From Neotamlana nanhaiensis (GTDB taxonomy: Bacteria > Bacteroidota > Bacteroidia > Flavobacteriales > Flavobacteriaceae): a stretch of DNA of 64,000 nucleotides. Both the position numbers and the translations under genes were made by a program. The DNA is taken from NCBI RefSeq assembly GCF_000943555.1, contig NZ_JTDV01000002.1:441401-505400 (forward strand), in the 5' to 3' direction. Of the stretch, positions 26,699 through 35,383 are shown piece after piece. Within the stretch, counting starts at the first letter, position 1, and every line of letters begins with the position of its first letter. Under the pieces are notes generated by a model. That model ran no database searches. It was not told the origin of the DNA and was given only the letters and a program-made list of their open reading frames with translations.

Positions 26699-27759
26699 TA
26701 CACATCATCAAAATCAACCGTAATACTTGGGGTTGTTGGATGTGCTTGACAAGTTAAAATTAAACCTTCAGCAACTTCAGCTTCAGTTAAAATATTATTT
26801 TGTCTCATCGTTGCTTCGCCTTCAGTAACACGAGCTAAACAGCTACTGCAAATGCCGCCTTGGCACGAGTAGGGTGCGTCTAAATCTTCATCAAGTGCGG
26901 CTTCAAGAATGGTTTGTTTCGCATCCATTTCAAAGCTTGTGGTTTCATCATCAACGGTAACGGTAATGTTGGTTTTTCCGTTTGTAGCAATTGCTGCATT
27001 TTTAACCTCGGTTTCTGCCTTTGAGGCTTTAAATAGTTCAAAATGTATTAAATCTTCGGCAATGCCATGTTCTGTCAACACATCTTTTACAGTATGAATC
27101 ATGCCTTCTGGTCCACAAATGTAGTAAGCATTGGCCTCAATATGCTTGTATTTATTTTTTACAACATAGTTAATGGTGCTTTTTTCAATACGACCAAATA
27201 CAGCATCGGCTTCGTCTTGTTGGCTAAACACAAACTGAATTGAAAAACGTTCGTTATACTCATTTTGAAGTTCTAACAGTTCGTTTAAAAACATGGTATC
27301 GGCAGTAGTTTTATTACCATATACCAACACAATTTTACTATTGCTTTCTTCGGTTAAGGCGGTTTTTATAATGCCAAGAATTGGCGTAATACCACTACCA
27401 GCAGCAAAAAGGGCAATGTTTTTGGTTTTGTTATCTTTTGGTGTAAATGTAAAACGACCCTTTGGTGGAGCAACTTCAATAGTGTCGCCTACTTGCAGGG
27501 TGTTATTTGCGTAAACTGAGAACGTACCATCTTCAACGGCTTTTACGGCTACGGTTAAATTGCCACTGTTTGGCGCATCGCAAAGTGAATAATCTCTGCG
27601 CACTTCGTTACCATCAATAGTTGTTTTTAAAGTAATGTATTGACCAGCTTTGTAATTAAAAGTATCCTTTAAGGTTTCTGGTAAATTAAAGGTTATGCTA
27701 ACTGCTTTGTCTGTTAAACGAGTGATGTTTTTTATAGAAAGGTTGTAAAATGACGCCAT
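26698..27759 (-). CDS. flavin reductase with 2Fe-2S domain (PaaE-like ferredoxin/flavodoxin reductase)
   Basis: A 353-residue three-domain electron-transfer protein. The FAD-binding barrel has RRDYSLC near 54-60, the NAD(P) domain has ALFAAGSGITPILGIIKTAL near 112, and the C-terminal plant-type 2Fe-2S ferredoxin domain has the Cys ladder C-x4-C-x2-C (CQGGICSSC near 299) plus a final Cys in LTCQ near 336. It passes electrons from NAD(P)H to a partner oxygenase or hydroxylase. The PaaE class also serves phenylacetyl-CoA oxygenase, but no paa genes are nearby, so the partner is unknown. It is divergent from padR with 110 bases between them. Confidence 0.88.
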   Translation of the reverse strand: MASFYNLSIKNITRLTDKAVSITFNLPETLKDTFNYKAGQYITLKTTIDGNEVRRDYSLCDAPNSGNLTVAVKAVEDGTFSVYANNTLQVGDTIEVAPPKGRFTFTPKDNKTKNIALFAAGSGITPILGIIKTALTEESNSKIVLVYGNKTTADTMFLNELLELQNEYNERFSIQFVFSQQDEADAVFGRIEKSTINYVVKNKYKHIEANAYYICGPEGMIHTVKDVLTEHGIAEDLIHFELFKASKAETEVKNAAIATNGKTNITVTVDDETTSFEMDAKQTILEAALDEDLDAPYSCQGGICSSCLARVTEGEATMRQNNILTEAEVAEGLILTCQAHPTTPSITVDFDDV

Positions 27760-27857
27760 GAAAATAAATTTTTAGCAAAAATAAGGAAGCCTAAATTGTT
27801 TACCCTGTTTTTCTAAAAAAATTAATACCTAAAATTCTTATGTATAGTATTTTTCTG

Positions 27858-27865
27858 TATATTTG
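27858..27865 (+). promoter_or_regulatory. -7 promoter element immediately upstream of padR
   Basis: TATATTTG matches TAnnTTTG and ends only 4 bases before the padR ATG at 27870. If transcription starts about 7 bases downstream of the element, the mRNA would be leaderless or nearly so. No TTG -33 element is obvious. Confidence 0.4.
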
Positions 27866-27869
27866 ATTT

Positions 27870-28199
27870 ATGCCAAACTCGAAATTGTATAAAGGAAGTT
27901 TAACCACAATCATTTTGAAGCTTTTAAATGAGCATGATAAGATGTATGGGTACGAAATTACCCAGAAGGTTAAAGAGCTTACGAAAGGTGAACTGAATAT
28001 AACCGAAGGAGCGCTTTACCCGTCATTACACAAATTAGAAGCCGATGGAATGTTGGATGTTGAGGTGGTAAAGGTTGAAAACAGACTACGTAAATATTAC
28101 AAACTTACCGAAAGCGGCACCAAAGAAACCGTTAACAAATTAGAGGAGTTGCAAAACTATATAAAGACCATGCAAGCTTTGGTTGGTAAATTGGCGTAA
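27870..28199 (+). CDS. PadR-family transcriptional regulator
   Basis: A 109-residue winged-helix protein of the short PadR subfamily-2 type. The block GSLTTIILKLLNEHDKMYGY (6-25), then EGALYPSLHKLEADGML near 50 and the wing residues RKYYKLTESG near 74, are all family-typical, and the C-terminal helix would dimerise. PadR proteins usually repress a neighbouring membrane or transporter gene. Here it heads an operon with a membrane protein, a secreted DUF2059 protein and an ABC exporter, so autoregulation and control of the transporter are the natural inference. The next gene starts 9 bases downstream. Confidence 0.9.
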   Translation: MPNSKLYKGSLTTIILKLLNEHDKMYGYEITQKVKELTKGELNITEGALYPSLHKLEADGMLDVEVVKVENRLRKYYKLTESGTKETVNKLEELQNYIKTMQALVGKLA

Positions 28200-28208
28200 T
28201 AAATAATT

Positions 28209-28901
28209 ATGAAAATAACAGAAAGTCAAATACAACAATTGTACAAATTCACAGCGTTACACTATGTTGAGTTTTATGATGTGCAAACAGAATTGGTCGA
28301 TCATTTAGCCAATGGTATAGAACAGCAATGGCAAGAAAACCCGAAGTTAAAGTTTGAGGAGGCACTGAGACTTGAGTTTAAAAAATTTGGCATTTTTGGA
28401 TTTTCAGATATTTTAGAAGAAAAAAGCAAAGCCTTAGCCAAACACTACCGTAAGCAAGTTTATAAATACACCAAACAATACTTCAAGCTTCCTAAAATTG
28501 TACTTACTTTATTTAGCATGTGGGCTTTGTTTAAAATAGTAAACGTAGTTGAAAACAAAAATTACGTCGCGGTTCCTGTGTTTGTTTTACTATTTGGTTT
28601 TCAGTTGTACTTCTTGGTTACAGAGCATAAAAAGCGTAAAAAAATTAAAAAAGATACAGGTAAAAATTGGTTGTTTCAACATGTAACGGCGCAGTTAGGT
28701 GGCTTGGTACATGTTCTTAATTTGGGTATTTATGTGCCGAATATTTTTTCAGAAAACGACCCGTGGTCATTCACTTTTCAAATTATATTTTCTGTAGCGG
28801 TGGTGCTTTATTTTATCATGCTTTATGTTGCTGTAAACATTGTAACTCCTAAATTACGTTTAGAGGCACAAAAACAGTTTCCAGAATATAAGTTTGTTTA
28901 G
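28209..28901 (+). CDS. PadR-linked membrane protein with N-terminal cytoplasmic domain
   Basis: A 230-residue protein. Residues 1-90 are soluble and helical, with the look of a short acidic DUF1700/DUF1129-like domain (VEFYDVQTELVDHLANGIEQ near 19). The rest has about four membrane segments (near 97-112, 119-137, 165-180 and 188-212). This arrangement, a small helical domain plus membrane helices directly after a PadR gene, resembles the PadR-associated membrane partner seen in many bacteria, but I cannot name the family with certainty. It is probably co-transcribed with padR and the downstream ABC genes. Confidence 0.7.
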   Translation: MKITESQIQQLYKFTALHYVEFYDVQTELVDHLANGIEQQWQENPKLKFEEALRLEFKKFGIFGFSDILEEKSKALAKHYRKQVYKYTKQYFKLPKIVLTLFSMWALFKIVNVVENKNYVAVPVFVLLFGFQLYFLVTEHKKRKKIKKDTGKNWLFQHVTAQLGGLVHVLNLGIYVPNIFSENDPWSFTFQIIFSVAVVLYFIMLYVAVNIVTPKLRLEAQKQFPEYKFV

Positions 28902-28962
28902 GTGTAACATTTACATACTTTTAACTACAAATAATTCAATTAACAATAAACTATCATTCTTC

Positions 28963-29370
28963 ATGAAAAAATCATTTTTAATTTGCTTATTCGTTTTAGG
29001 GTTAACTACACAAATTCAAGCGCAAGACGATGCCGCTTTTAAAGTCGAAACTATTGAATTTTTAAAACTAACAGGTGCAGGTGATGCATTTGTAAAAGCT
29101 ATAGATCAAATAGGAGTGGCTGTTCCGGAAGCAAATAAAGAAGCATATAAGCAGGAAGCTATGGGTACAATTGATGGGCTTTACGGAAAAATGGCAGAAT
29201 TATACATGGCCGAATTTACGCAAGACGAAATAAAAGAGCTCGTTACGTTTTATAATACCGATTTAGGAAAAAAATTAGCTCATAAGCAATTAGACTTAAC
29301 TCAAAAAGCTATGGCTTTTGGTCAAACTTGGGGAATGGAAGTACACGCCATTTCGCAAAAGCATATGTAA
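28963..29370 (+). CDS. secreted DUF2059-family protein
   Basis: A 135-residue protein with a clear signal peptide (MKKSFLICLFVLGLTTQIQA, cleaved before QDDAAF). The mature part contains AEFTQDEIKELVTFYNTDLG and a following KLAHK, matching the DUF2059 core, whose function is unknown. An upstream in-frame ATG at 28894 would add a non-signal stretch overlapping the previous gene, so 28963 is chosen. The next gene begins one base after the stop. Its position between a PadR regulator and an ABC exporter suggests a periplasmic role linked to that exporter. Confidence 0.8.
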   Translation: MKKSFLICLFVLGLTTQIQAQDDAAFKVETIEFLKLTGAGDAFVKAIDQIGVAVPEANKEAYKQEAMGTIDGLYGKMAELYMAEFTQDEIKELVTFYNTDLGKKLAHKQLDLTQKAMAFGQTWGMEVHAISQKHM

Positions 29371-29371
29371 A

Positions 29372-30850
29372 ATGGTTAGTCAATTTATAAAACTTGAATG
29401 GAAAGCCTTTTTTAGGTCGGCGAGCTTTGGAAAAAGCATTGGGATTAAAATTTTTATGGGGTTATTTGCCTTATATTTTATTGTCATGTTTTTGGGGGCT
29501 GGTTTGGTGCTGTATCCTGGCTTAAAAAAACAATTTCCAGATCAAGAACCATTGTATATTTTAAATAGTGTTCTTTTTTATTGGATTCTAATCGATTTAG
29601 TATTTCGGTTTTTCTTCCAAAAACTACCTGTTATGGCTGTAAAGCCTTTGCTAATCTTGCCTGTAAAACGAAGTAAGGTGGTGAATTATGTTTTAGGAAA
29701 ATCGGCTTTATCCTTTTTTAATTTTTTGCCTTTATTTGCCATTGTGCCCTTTGGTGTAATGCTTTTAGTGAAAAATTATCCGGTTGCTTCAGTTTTAAGT
29801 TGGATGCTAGCAGTTGTTTTAACCACTTTAATAATTAATTTTTTAAATTTTATTATTGAAAGTTTTTCGGCCGAAACCGAGTTTTCATTTTTACCAATAA
29901 TAGCGTTTACAGGTAGCTTGTACGCTTTAAATCATTTTAACTTAGTGTCGTTTAACACTATTGTTGGTAGTGGTTTTAATGCGATTTACGAAAATCCTGT
30001 TTATGTTTTAATACCGTTATTTATTTTGGTTGGGTTATATCTGTTTAATAAAAAATTATTAACACAAAAGTTGTTTTTAGATAGCGGCTTAAAAACTAAA
30101 GTGAAAGAGGTAAAAGCTTCAAATTTAGAATGGACTAAAAATTTTGGAGATATTGCCCCATTTTTAAAACTCGATTTAAAACTTATTTGGCGAAATAAAC
30201 GCACAAAATCTTCAGTGTTAATGTTGGCAATGGGTTTGTTTTATGGTTTGTTTTTTTATCCGAACCCTCAGTTTAAAAACCTCGAAATCATTTTCATTTT
30301 TGTAGGTATATTTTCAACAGGAATTTTCTTAATTAATTTCGGACAGTTTATTCCAGCCTGGGATAGCGCTTATTACAAGTTGCTAATGAGTCAGAATTTA
30401 AAATACGAGCAATATTTAAAATCTAAATTTACATTAATGGCTATAAGTGTAGGTATTTTATTTGTGCTTGGTATTCCGTATGTGTTTTTTGGTTGGAAAA
30501 TTTTAGTGGCACATTTTGCTGCTGCCATTTATAATGTTGGCGTAAACACCCATGTTATTTTATTAGGTGGCTCGTTTAACCGTAAAAAGATAGATTTATC
30601 GCAAAAAGCAGCGTTTAATTATCAAGGTACAGGAGCCGTACAATGGTTAATTGGTATTCCGTTGCTATTGTTGCCAATGGGGCTGTTTGCCTTGTTTTAC
30701 TACCTTGTTAATTTCGAAATGGCATGCGCAATAATTGCTGGTTTAGGAATTGTTGGCGCAGTTTTACACAAACCTTTTATGAAAGCCATAACGGCAAAAT
30801 ATTTAGATTCAAAATATAAAATGATTGATGCGTTCGATCAAGATAACTAA
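29372..30850 (+). CDS. ABC transporter permease, DUF5687-like
   Basis: A 492-residue membrane protein starting MVSQFIKLEWKAFFRSASFG, the typical N-terminus of flavobacterial DUF5687 proteins. It has about ten membrane segments in two groups split by a cytoplasmic stretch near residues 225-275. It lies 12 bases before an ABC ATPase gene, so the two should form an exporter. An earlier in-frame codon at 29318 overlaps the DUF2059 gene and is not preferred. The transported substrate is unknown. Confidence 0.82.
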   Translation: MVSQFIKLEWKAFFRSASFGKSIGIKIFMGLFALYFIVMFLGAGLVLYPGLKKQFPDQEPLYILNSVLFYWILIDLVFRFFFQKLPVMAVKPLLILPVKRSKVVNYVLGKSALSFFNFLPLFAIVPFGVMLLVKNYPVASVLSWMLAVVLTTLIINFLNFIIESFSAETEFSFLPIIAFTGSLYALNHFNLVSFNTIVGSGFNAIYENPVYVLIPLFILVGLYLFNKKLLTQKLFLDSGLKTKVKEVKASNLEWTKNFGDIAPFLKLDLKLIWRNKRTKSSVLMLAMGLFYGLFFYPNPQFKNLEIIFIFVGIFSTGIFLINFGQFIPAWDSAYYKLLMSQNLKYEQYLKSKFTLMAISVGILFVLGIPYVFFGWKILVAHFAAAIYNVGVNTHVILLGGSFNRKKIDLSQKAAFNYQGTGAVQWLIGIPLLLLPMGLFALFYYLVNFEMACAIIAGLGIVGAVLHKPFMKAITAKYLDSKYKMIDAFDQDN

Positions 30851-30862
30851 CAACCTATAATT

Positions 30863-31558
30863 ATGATATTAACTTCTAATTTATCGAAAAAATACGCTGG
30901 CAATCAGGTTTTAAATATTGAAACTTTAGAAATCCCAAAAGGACAAAGTTTTGGGTTAGTCGGTAATAACGGGGCTGGAAAAACCACCTATTTTAGTTTG
31001 TTGTTAGATTTAATAAAACCAACCACAGGACATATTACGAATAACAATATTCAAGTAAATGAAAGTGAAGATTGGAAACCATTTACTTCGGCGTTTATAG
31101 ATGAAAGCTTTTTAATTGGATACTTAACGCCTGAAGAATACTTCTATTTTATTGGCGAATTACGCAATCAAAATAAAGCCGATGTTGATGCTTTAGTCGG
31201 GCAATTTGAAGATTTTTTCCACGGCGAAATATTAGGGCAAAAAAAGTACTTGCGCGATTTAAGCAAAGGAAATCAAAAAAAAGCGGGCATTGTCGCGGCG
31301 TTAATAGGAAACCCTGAAGTGGTAATTTTAGACGAACCTTTTGCAAACCTCGACCCAACCACACAAATTAGATTAAAAGCTATTGTTAAAGATTTAGCCG
31401 AAACCAAAGGTATTACCGTGTTAATTTCTAGTCACGATTTACTGCATGTTACCGATGTTTGCGAACGTATTGTAGTGCTAGAAAAAGGCGAAATTGTAAA
31501 AGATTTACAAACTAGCGAAGCCACATTAAAAGAATTAGAAGCGCATTTTGCCAACTAG
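30863..31558 (+). CDS. ABC transporter ATP-binding protein
   Basis: A 231-residue ABC ATPase. Walker A is GNNGAGKTT near 34-42. The signature region is LSKGNQKK near 137, a variant of LSGGQ. Walker B plus the catalytic Glu are VVILDEPFANLDP near 154, and the switch His lies in LISSHDLLHV near 191. It pairs with the permease encoded 12 bases upstream. The degenerate signature (SKGNQ) is common in flavobacterial exporters of this type. It ends the PadR-led operon; the next gene starts 115 bases downstream. Confidence 0.92.
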   Translation: MILTSNLSKKYAGNQVLNIETLEIPKGQSFGLVGNNGAGKTTYFSLLLDLIKPTTGHITNNNIQVNESEDWKPFTSAFIDESFLIGYLTPEEYFYFIGELRNQNKADVDALVGQFEDFFHGEILGQKKYLRDLSKGNQKKAGIVAALIGNPEVVILDEPFANLDPTTQIRLKAIVKDLAETKGITVLISSHDLLHVTDVCERIVVLEKGEIVKDLQTSEATLKELEAHFAN

Positions 31559-31673
31559 AATTTTGCCTAAAAGTAATGGCTTTATCTAGCTAAATTCAAA
31601 AAGATGCTTATTTTTACCATTAAATATAATAATGGCAAGCCTTTAAAGTTATTATTATGGTAAAATATTAGCC

Positions 31674-34250
31674 TTGTTAAGTAAATCTGTAAAATATATA
31701 GTCGTTTTAACTGCTGTTTTTTTTGTGGCAAGTTGCTCCAGAAAAAAGGATAAATTTTTAAGCAGAAGTTTTCATGCGGTTACGGCCGAATTCAACATAC
31801 TTTACAATGGGCAAATCGCTTTCGATGAAGGTCGACAAGCACTAAACGATGCTTATTTCGATAATTATTGGGAGGTGTTACCCATTGAGCGCATGCAGGT
31901 TTTCGATGAAATTGTGCTGCCAGGGCAATCTAAAAACGAGCAATTTACACGTGCCGAAGAAAAAGCTGTAAAGGCCATTCAAAAGCACAGCATGAATATT
32001 GATGGCAAAGAAAAAAATCCGCAAATAGATGAGGCTTACTTGCTGTTAGGGAAATCGCGTTATTTCGATCAGCGTTTTATTCCAGCCTTAGAAGCCTTCA
32101 ACTATATTCTTTACAAATATCCAGCGAGCGATAAAATTAATCAAGCCAAAGTATGGCGCGAAAAAACCAACATGCGTTTAGATAATAACGAGTTGGCAAT
32201 TAAAAATTTAAAACGCCTTTTAAAACAAGAGGAATTAGAGGGGCAAGATTTGGCCGATGCCACTTCAATTTTGGCGCAAGCCTATTTAAACACTAAGGTT
32301 ATCGATACCGCCATAACACTATTAGAAGTTGCGTCGAATGCAACTAAAAGTAGTGACGAGCGTGGGCGATATCGTTTTATTCAAGGGCAATTGTATAATG
32401 AGTTAGGCATAAAAGACAGTGCCAATTATGCGTTTGATAGAGTTATAGAACTTAATCGTCGTATTCCAAGAATCTATTTAATCTCGGCACATTTAGAGAA
32501 AATTAAGAATTTCGATTACGAAAATGGTGATAAGCTAGCGGCACAAGAATTACTTACAGAGCTTGAAGAAAATCGTGAAAACCGACTCTTTTTAGATAAA
32601 ATTTATCATCAAATCGGCACGTTTCATTTAAAAAACAATCACGATTCTTTAGCGGTGGCGTATTACAATAAATCTTTGCGCGCCAATACGGTAGATAAAG
32701 TGCTAAAAGCTAAAACTTACGAAATTTTAGGTGATATGAATTTTGATGCTACCGTGTATGCCGAAGCTGGTAAATATTACGATAGCACTATGTTAAACCA
32801 AAAACTTAACTCGAAACCTTATCGGGTTATGAAGCGTAAACGCGATAATTTAGATGATGTAATTCAATATGAATCGATTGCAAAAACAAACGACAGTATT
32901 TTAACTTTAATAAATTTACCTGAAGCTTTACGTTTGTCCTACTTCGAGCGTTATATAGAAGACCTAAAAGCTAAAGATGAAGCTGCAAAAGAACAAGCCG
33001 AAGCTGCAAGCGATAACAGTAATAGTACAGGATTAGCTACAGCGGGTCCTCAACGAACTGGTTTTGGGCCGCCAATTAATTTACAGCAAGGTCAAGCCGC
33101 CTTATTTTATTTTTATAACCCAACAACTTTAGCTTATGGTAAAAATGAATTTGTTAAAGTGTGGGGTAATCGTCCGTTAGAAGATAATTGGCGTTGGTCA
33201 TCAAATGTGGCGGGTGTTTCGGGTGCTTCAAATGCTTCTGAAACTAAAGTTGAAGCTTTAGCTACCGAAGATGAACGTTACGACCCAGAGTTTTATTTAG
33301 CGCAAATTCCTTCATCAGAAAAAGAAATAGACAGCATTAAAAAAGATAGAAATTTTGCCTATTACCAATTGGGTTTAATTTACAAAGAGCGTTTTAAGGA
33401 ATATGAATTATCGAAAAATCGATTTTTAAATTTACTCGATAGCAATCCAGAAGAACGTTTTATTTTACCATCAAAATACAATTTGTATAAGTTATACGAA
33501 TTGTTAGGTGAAGAGCCTGAAGCTGCGAAGCTAAAAGTTGATATTATTTCGAGTTTCCCAGAATCGCGCTATGCTAAAATATTAACCAACCCCGATGCGG
33601 TTTCCGAAAAGGATGAAAATAGTCCAGAAAGTCTATATGCAAGCCTATTTGCAAAGCATGAAAATCAAGAGTATGCCGATGTTATTAAAACTAGCGAAGC
33701 TTTTATAAACGATTATGAAGGTGATGTGTTGGTGCCTAAATTTGCGCTTTTAAAAGCTATGGCAACGGGTAGATTGTATGGTTATGATGCTTACAAAGAA
33801 GCTATAAATAATGTGGCGCTAACCTATGCCAATACACCCGAAGGTAAACAGGCGCAACATATTGAAACTAATGTTTTGCCGCGATTAGCAAATGCCGATT
33901 TTATTACCGATGCGAATACCAACACAAGCGGAAATTATAAAGTTGTATTTCAGTTTAAAAGTGATAATCACGAAAAAATAGACGCTTTTAAAACCGCTTT
34001 AGATGAGGTTTTAGAGCATGTAAGATATTATAATTTGTCATCGTCACAAGATGTATACGATACCGAAACAACCTTTATTGTGGTGCATGGTATAAAATCG
34101 GAAACAGTGGCTAAAACCTTTACACAGTTGTTTACCGACGAAGATCAAAAAAAGATAAAAGAACCATATTTTACGGTATCTTCAGAGAATTATCAAATTA
34201 TACAAGTGCATAAATATTTAAATATATTTTTAAACCTAAACAACAATTAA
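31674..34250 (+). CDS. sprE: SprE/PorW-type type IX secretion lipoprotein with TPR repeats
   Basis: An 858-residue lipoprotein. The signal peptide ends in the lipobox FFVASC (Cys21). Most of the mature protein is made of tetratricopeptide repeats (for example the run near residues 118-330), with a low-complexity Ser/Ala/Gly segment near 440-465 and further TPRs to the end. The family-typical block after the lipobox is SRKKDKFLSRSFHAVTAEFN. SprE (PorW in Porphyromonas) is a periplasmic lipoprotein needed for type IX secretion and gliding motility. The likely start is TTG at 31674; no ATG is near. The bactofilin and atp operon follow on the same strand. Confidence 0.88.
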   Translation: MLSKSVKYIVVLTAVFFVASCSRKKDKFLSRSFHAVTAEFNILYNGQIAFDEGRQALNDAYFDNYWEVLPIERMQVFDEIVLPGQSKNEQFTRAEEKAVKAIQKHSMNIDGKEKNPQIDEAYLLLGKSRYFDQRFIPALEAFNYILYKYPASDKINQAKVWREKTNMRLDNNELAIKNLKRLLKQEELEGQDLADATSILAQAYLNTKVIDTAITLLEVASNATKSSDERGRYRFIQGQLYNELGIKDSANYAFDRVIELNRRIPRIYLISAHLEKIKNFDYENGDKLAAQELLTELEENRENRLFLDKIYHQIGTFHLKNNHDSLAVAYYNKSLRANTVDKVLKAKTYEILGDMNFDATVYAEAGKYYDSTMLNQKLNSKPYRVMKRKRDNLDDVIQYESIAKTNDSILTLINLPEALRLSYFERYIEDLKAKDEAAKEQAEAASDNSNSTGLATAGPQRTGFGPPINLQQGQAALFYFYNPTTLAYGKNEFVKVWGNRPLEDNWRWSSNVAGVSGASNASETKVEALATEDERYDPEFYLAQIPSSEKEIDSIKKDRNFAYYQLGLIYKERFKEYELSKNRFLNLLDSNPEERFILPSKYNLYKLYELLGEEPEAAKLKVDIISSFPESRYAKILTNPDAVSEKDENSPESLYASLFAKHENQEYADVIKTSEAFINDYEGDVLVPKFALLKAMATGRLYGYDAYKEAINNVALTYANTPEGKQAQHIETNVLPRLANADFITDANTNTSGNYKVVFQFKSDNHEKIDAFKTALDEVLEHVRYYNLSSSQDVYDTETTFIVVHGIKSETVAKTFTQLFTDEDQKKIKEPYFTVSSENYQIIQVHKYLNIFLNLNNN

Positions 34251-34262
34251 AACGTACAAGTT

Positions 34263-34670
34263 ATGTTTTCAGATAATAAAAAAGAACGACATATGGCAGA
34301 CGCAAGTTCAAGTCAAAATATAATAGCTAAAGGCACTAAACTGGTTGGCGATATTACAAGTGATGGCGATTTTAGAATTGACGGTACTATTGAAGGCAAT
34401 GTAAATACAAAAGGTAAAATTGTTTTAGGAAAATCGGGCGCTATAACTGGAACTTTAAATGGTACTGATGCGTATTTTGAAGGACAATTTTCTGGTAAAT
34501 TGACGTTATCTGGTACACTAACATTAAAAGCTTCGGCAGTAGTTGAAGGAGAGGTGGTTGCAGGTAAACTTGCCGTAGAGCCTGGAGCAACCTTTAATGT
34601 AACGTGCAGTATGCAAGGTTCGGTAAAACAAGTTGGTAAAAGTGACACAAAAACCGCAAAAGCAATTTAG
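34263..34670 (+). CDS. bactofilin (polymer-forming cytoskeletal protein)
   Basis: A 135-residue bactofilin. The core (about 20-115) is a right-handed beta-helix with short Gly/Val-spaced repeats: VGDITSDGDFRIDGTIEGNV near 29, then GKIVLGKSGAITGTLNG, then further turns. Bactofilins self-assemble into filaments at the inner membrane and help localise envelope machinery. The MFSDNKKE start fits flavobacterial homologues, and an internal ATG at 34293 is possible. It lies 12 bases after sprE, and its 3' end overlaps the AtpZ-like gene, tying it to both the type IX and ATP synthase clusters. Confidence 0.88.
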   Translation: MFSDNKKERHMADASSSQNIIAKGTKLVGDITSDGDFRIDGTIEGNVNTKGKIVLGKSGAITGTLNGTDAYFEGQFSGKLTLSGTLTLKASAVVEGEVVAGKLAVEPGATFNVTCSMQGSVKQVGKSDTKTAKAI

Positions 34671-34869
34671 TAAATACATAAGGTTTACTACCATGGCTAT
34701 ACAAATGGGAGCGACTATTTATTTAGGTAGTTTGCTGGGGGAATGGCTCGATGCCAAGTTTAACAATACCAACCAATTATACTATAAAGTGGTAACACTT
34801 TTAGCTGTATTTATAGCCATGTATGCTGTAATTAGGCAGGTTTTAAATATTACCAATAAAAACGATTAG
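34642..34869 (+). CDS. AtpZ/AtpI-like ATP synthase accessory protein
   Basis: About 75 residues with two membrane helices: MGATIYLGSLLGEWLDAKFN near 22, where G-x-x-x-G-x-x-LD is the AtpZ signature, and a second near 50-70. These small proteins help assemble the Fo sector or carry Mg2+. There is no suitable ATG before residue 18. GTG at 34642 (or TTG at 34633) gives the family-length N-terminus and overlaps the bactofilin end by about 29 bases, suggesting translational coupling. It is the first atp-operon gene in order, although the strongest promoter is just ahead of atpB. Confidence 0.78.
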   Translation: MTQKPQKQFSKYIRFTTMAIQMGATIYLGSLLGEWLDAKFNNTNQLYYKVVTLLAVFIAMYAVIRQVLNITNKND

Positions 34870-34871
34870 AT

Positions 34872-35243
34872 TTGATTAAACGTATACTTGTTTTTGCGCT
34901 TGTGCTAATTGGCGTATTTTTTTCATCTTATTTTTTACATAATTATTTAATTTCAACGGCATTGTCGTTTAAGTTATGGCAGGTTTATTTGTTCCATATT
35001 ATAGCAGCATTTTTGGTGTATTTATGTGTTGAAATTACCGCCGAAAAACTTCCAAATCAGGCGGGTTATGCGTATTTAATGCTGATGTTTTTTAAAATTG
35101 GCGCCTTTGTTTTAATTTTTCAAGAATCTGTATTTGCAAAAGAGCATTTGCTTAAAGTAGAGTCGGTAGCATTGGTTGTGCCATTATTCTTATTTTTAAT
35201 TATTGAAGCAATTGCAGTAGCACGACTGCTTAATAGTAAATAA
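34872..35243 (+). CDS. small membrane protein in the atp operon, DUF6168-like
   Basis: A 123-residue protein with four hydrophobic segments (near 4-24, 36-54, 68-84 and 97-117) and almost no loops. In flavobacteria a protein of this pattern regularly sits between the AtpZ-like gene and atpB, the place where AtpI is found elsewhere, so a role in Fo assembly is plausible but untested. The start is TTG at 34872, directly after the previous stop. It is followed by a 140-base gap holding the atpB promoter. Confidence 0.7.
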   Translation: MIKRILVFALVLIGVFFSSYFLHNYLISTALSFKLWQVYLFHIIAAFLVYLCVEITAEKLPNQAGYAYLMLMFFKIGAFVLIFQESVFAKEHLLKVESVALVVPLFLFLIIEAIAVARLLNSK

Positions 35244-35308
35244 ATTAAGCTTTTAGGTCGAAAAAACGTAAATTCTAACTGTTAAAGAAAACTAAACAAA
35301 AAAAGGGC

Positions 35309-35337
35309 TTGGTTTTTTAAATTATTGTTTACATTTG
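35309..35337 (+). promoter_or_regulatory. Bacteroidetes sigma-A promoter for atpB
   Basis: TTG at 35309-35311, an 18-base spacer and TACATTTG at 35330-35337 match the TTG / TAnnTTTG consensus and spacing. Transcription would begin about 35343-35345, giving a short leader before atpB. It separates the core ATP synthase genes from the weaker upstream accessory genes. Confidence 0.7.
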
Positions 35338-35383
35338 CACAAAATTTTACAAAGCCTAAATGTTATTATTTAGAAAAGAAATT

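Noticed and set aside
34313..34648. 111-codon minus-strand ORF over the bactofilin
   Set aside because: It is antisense to a clear bactofilin and mirrors its repeat periodicity.
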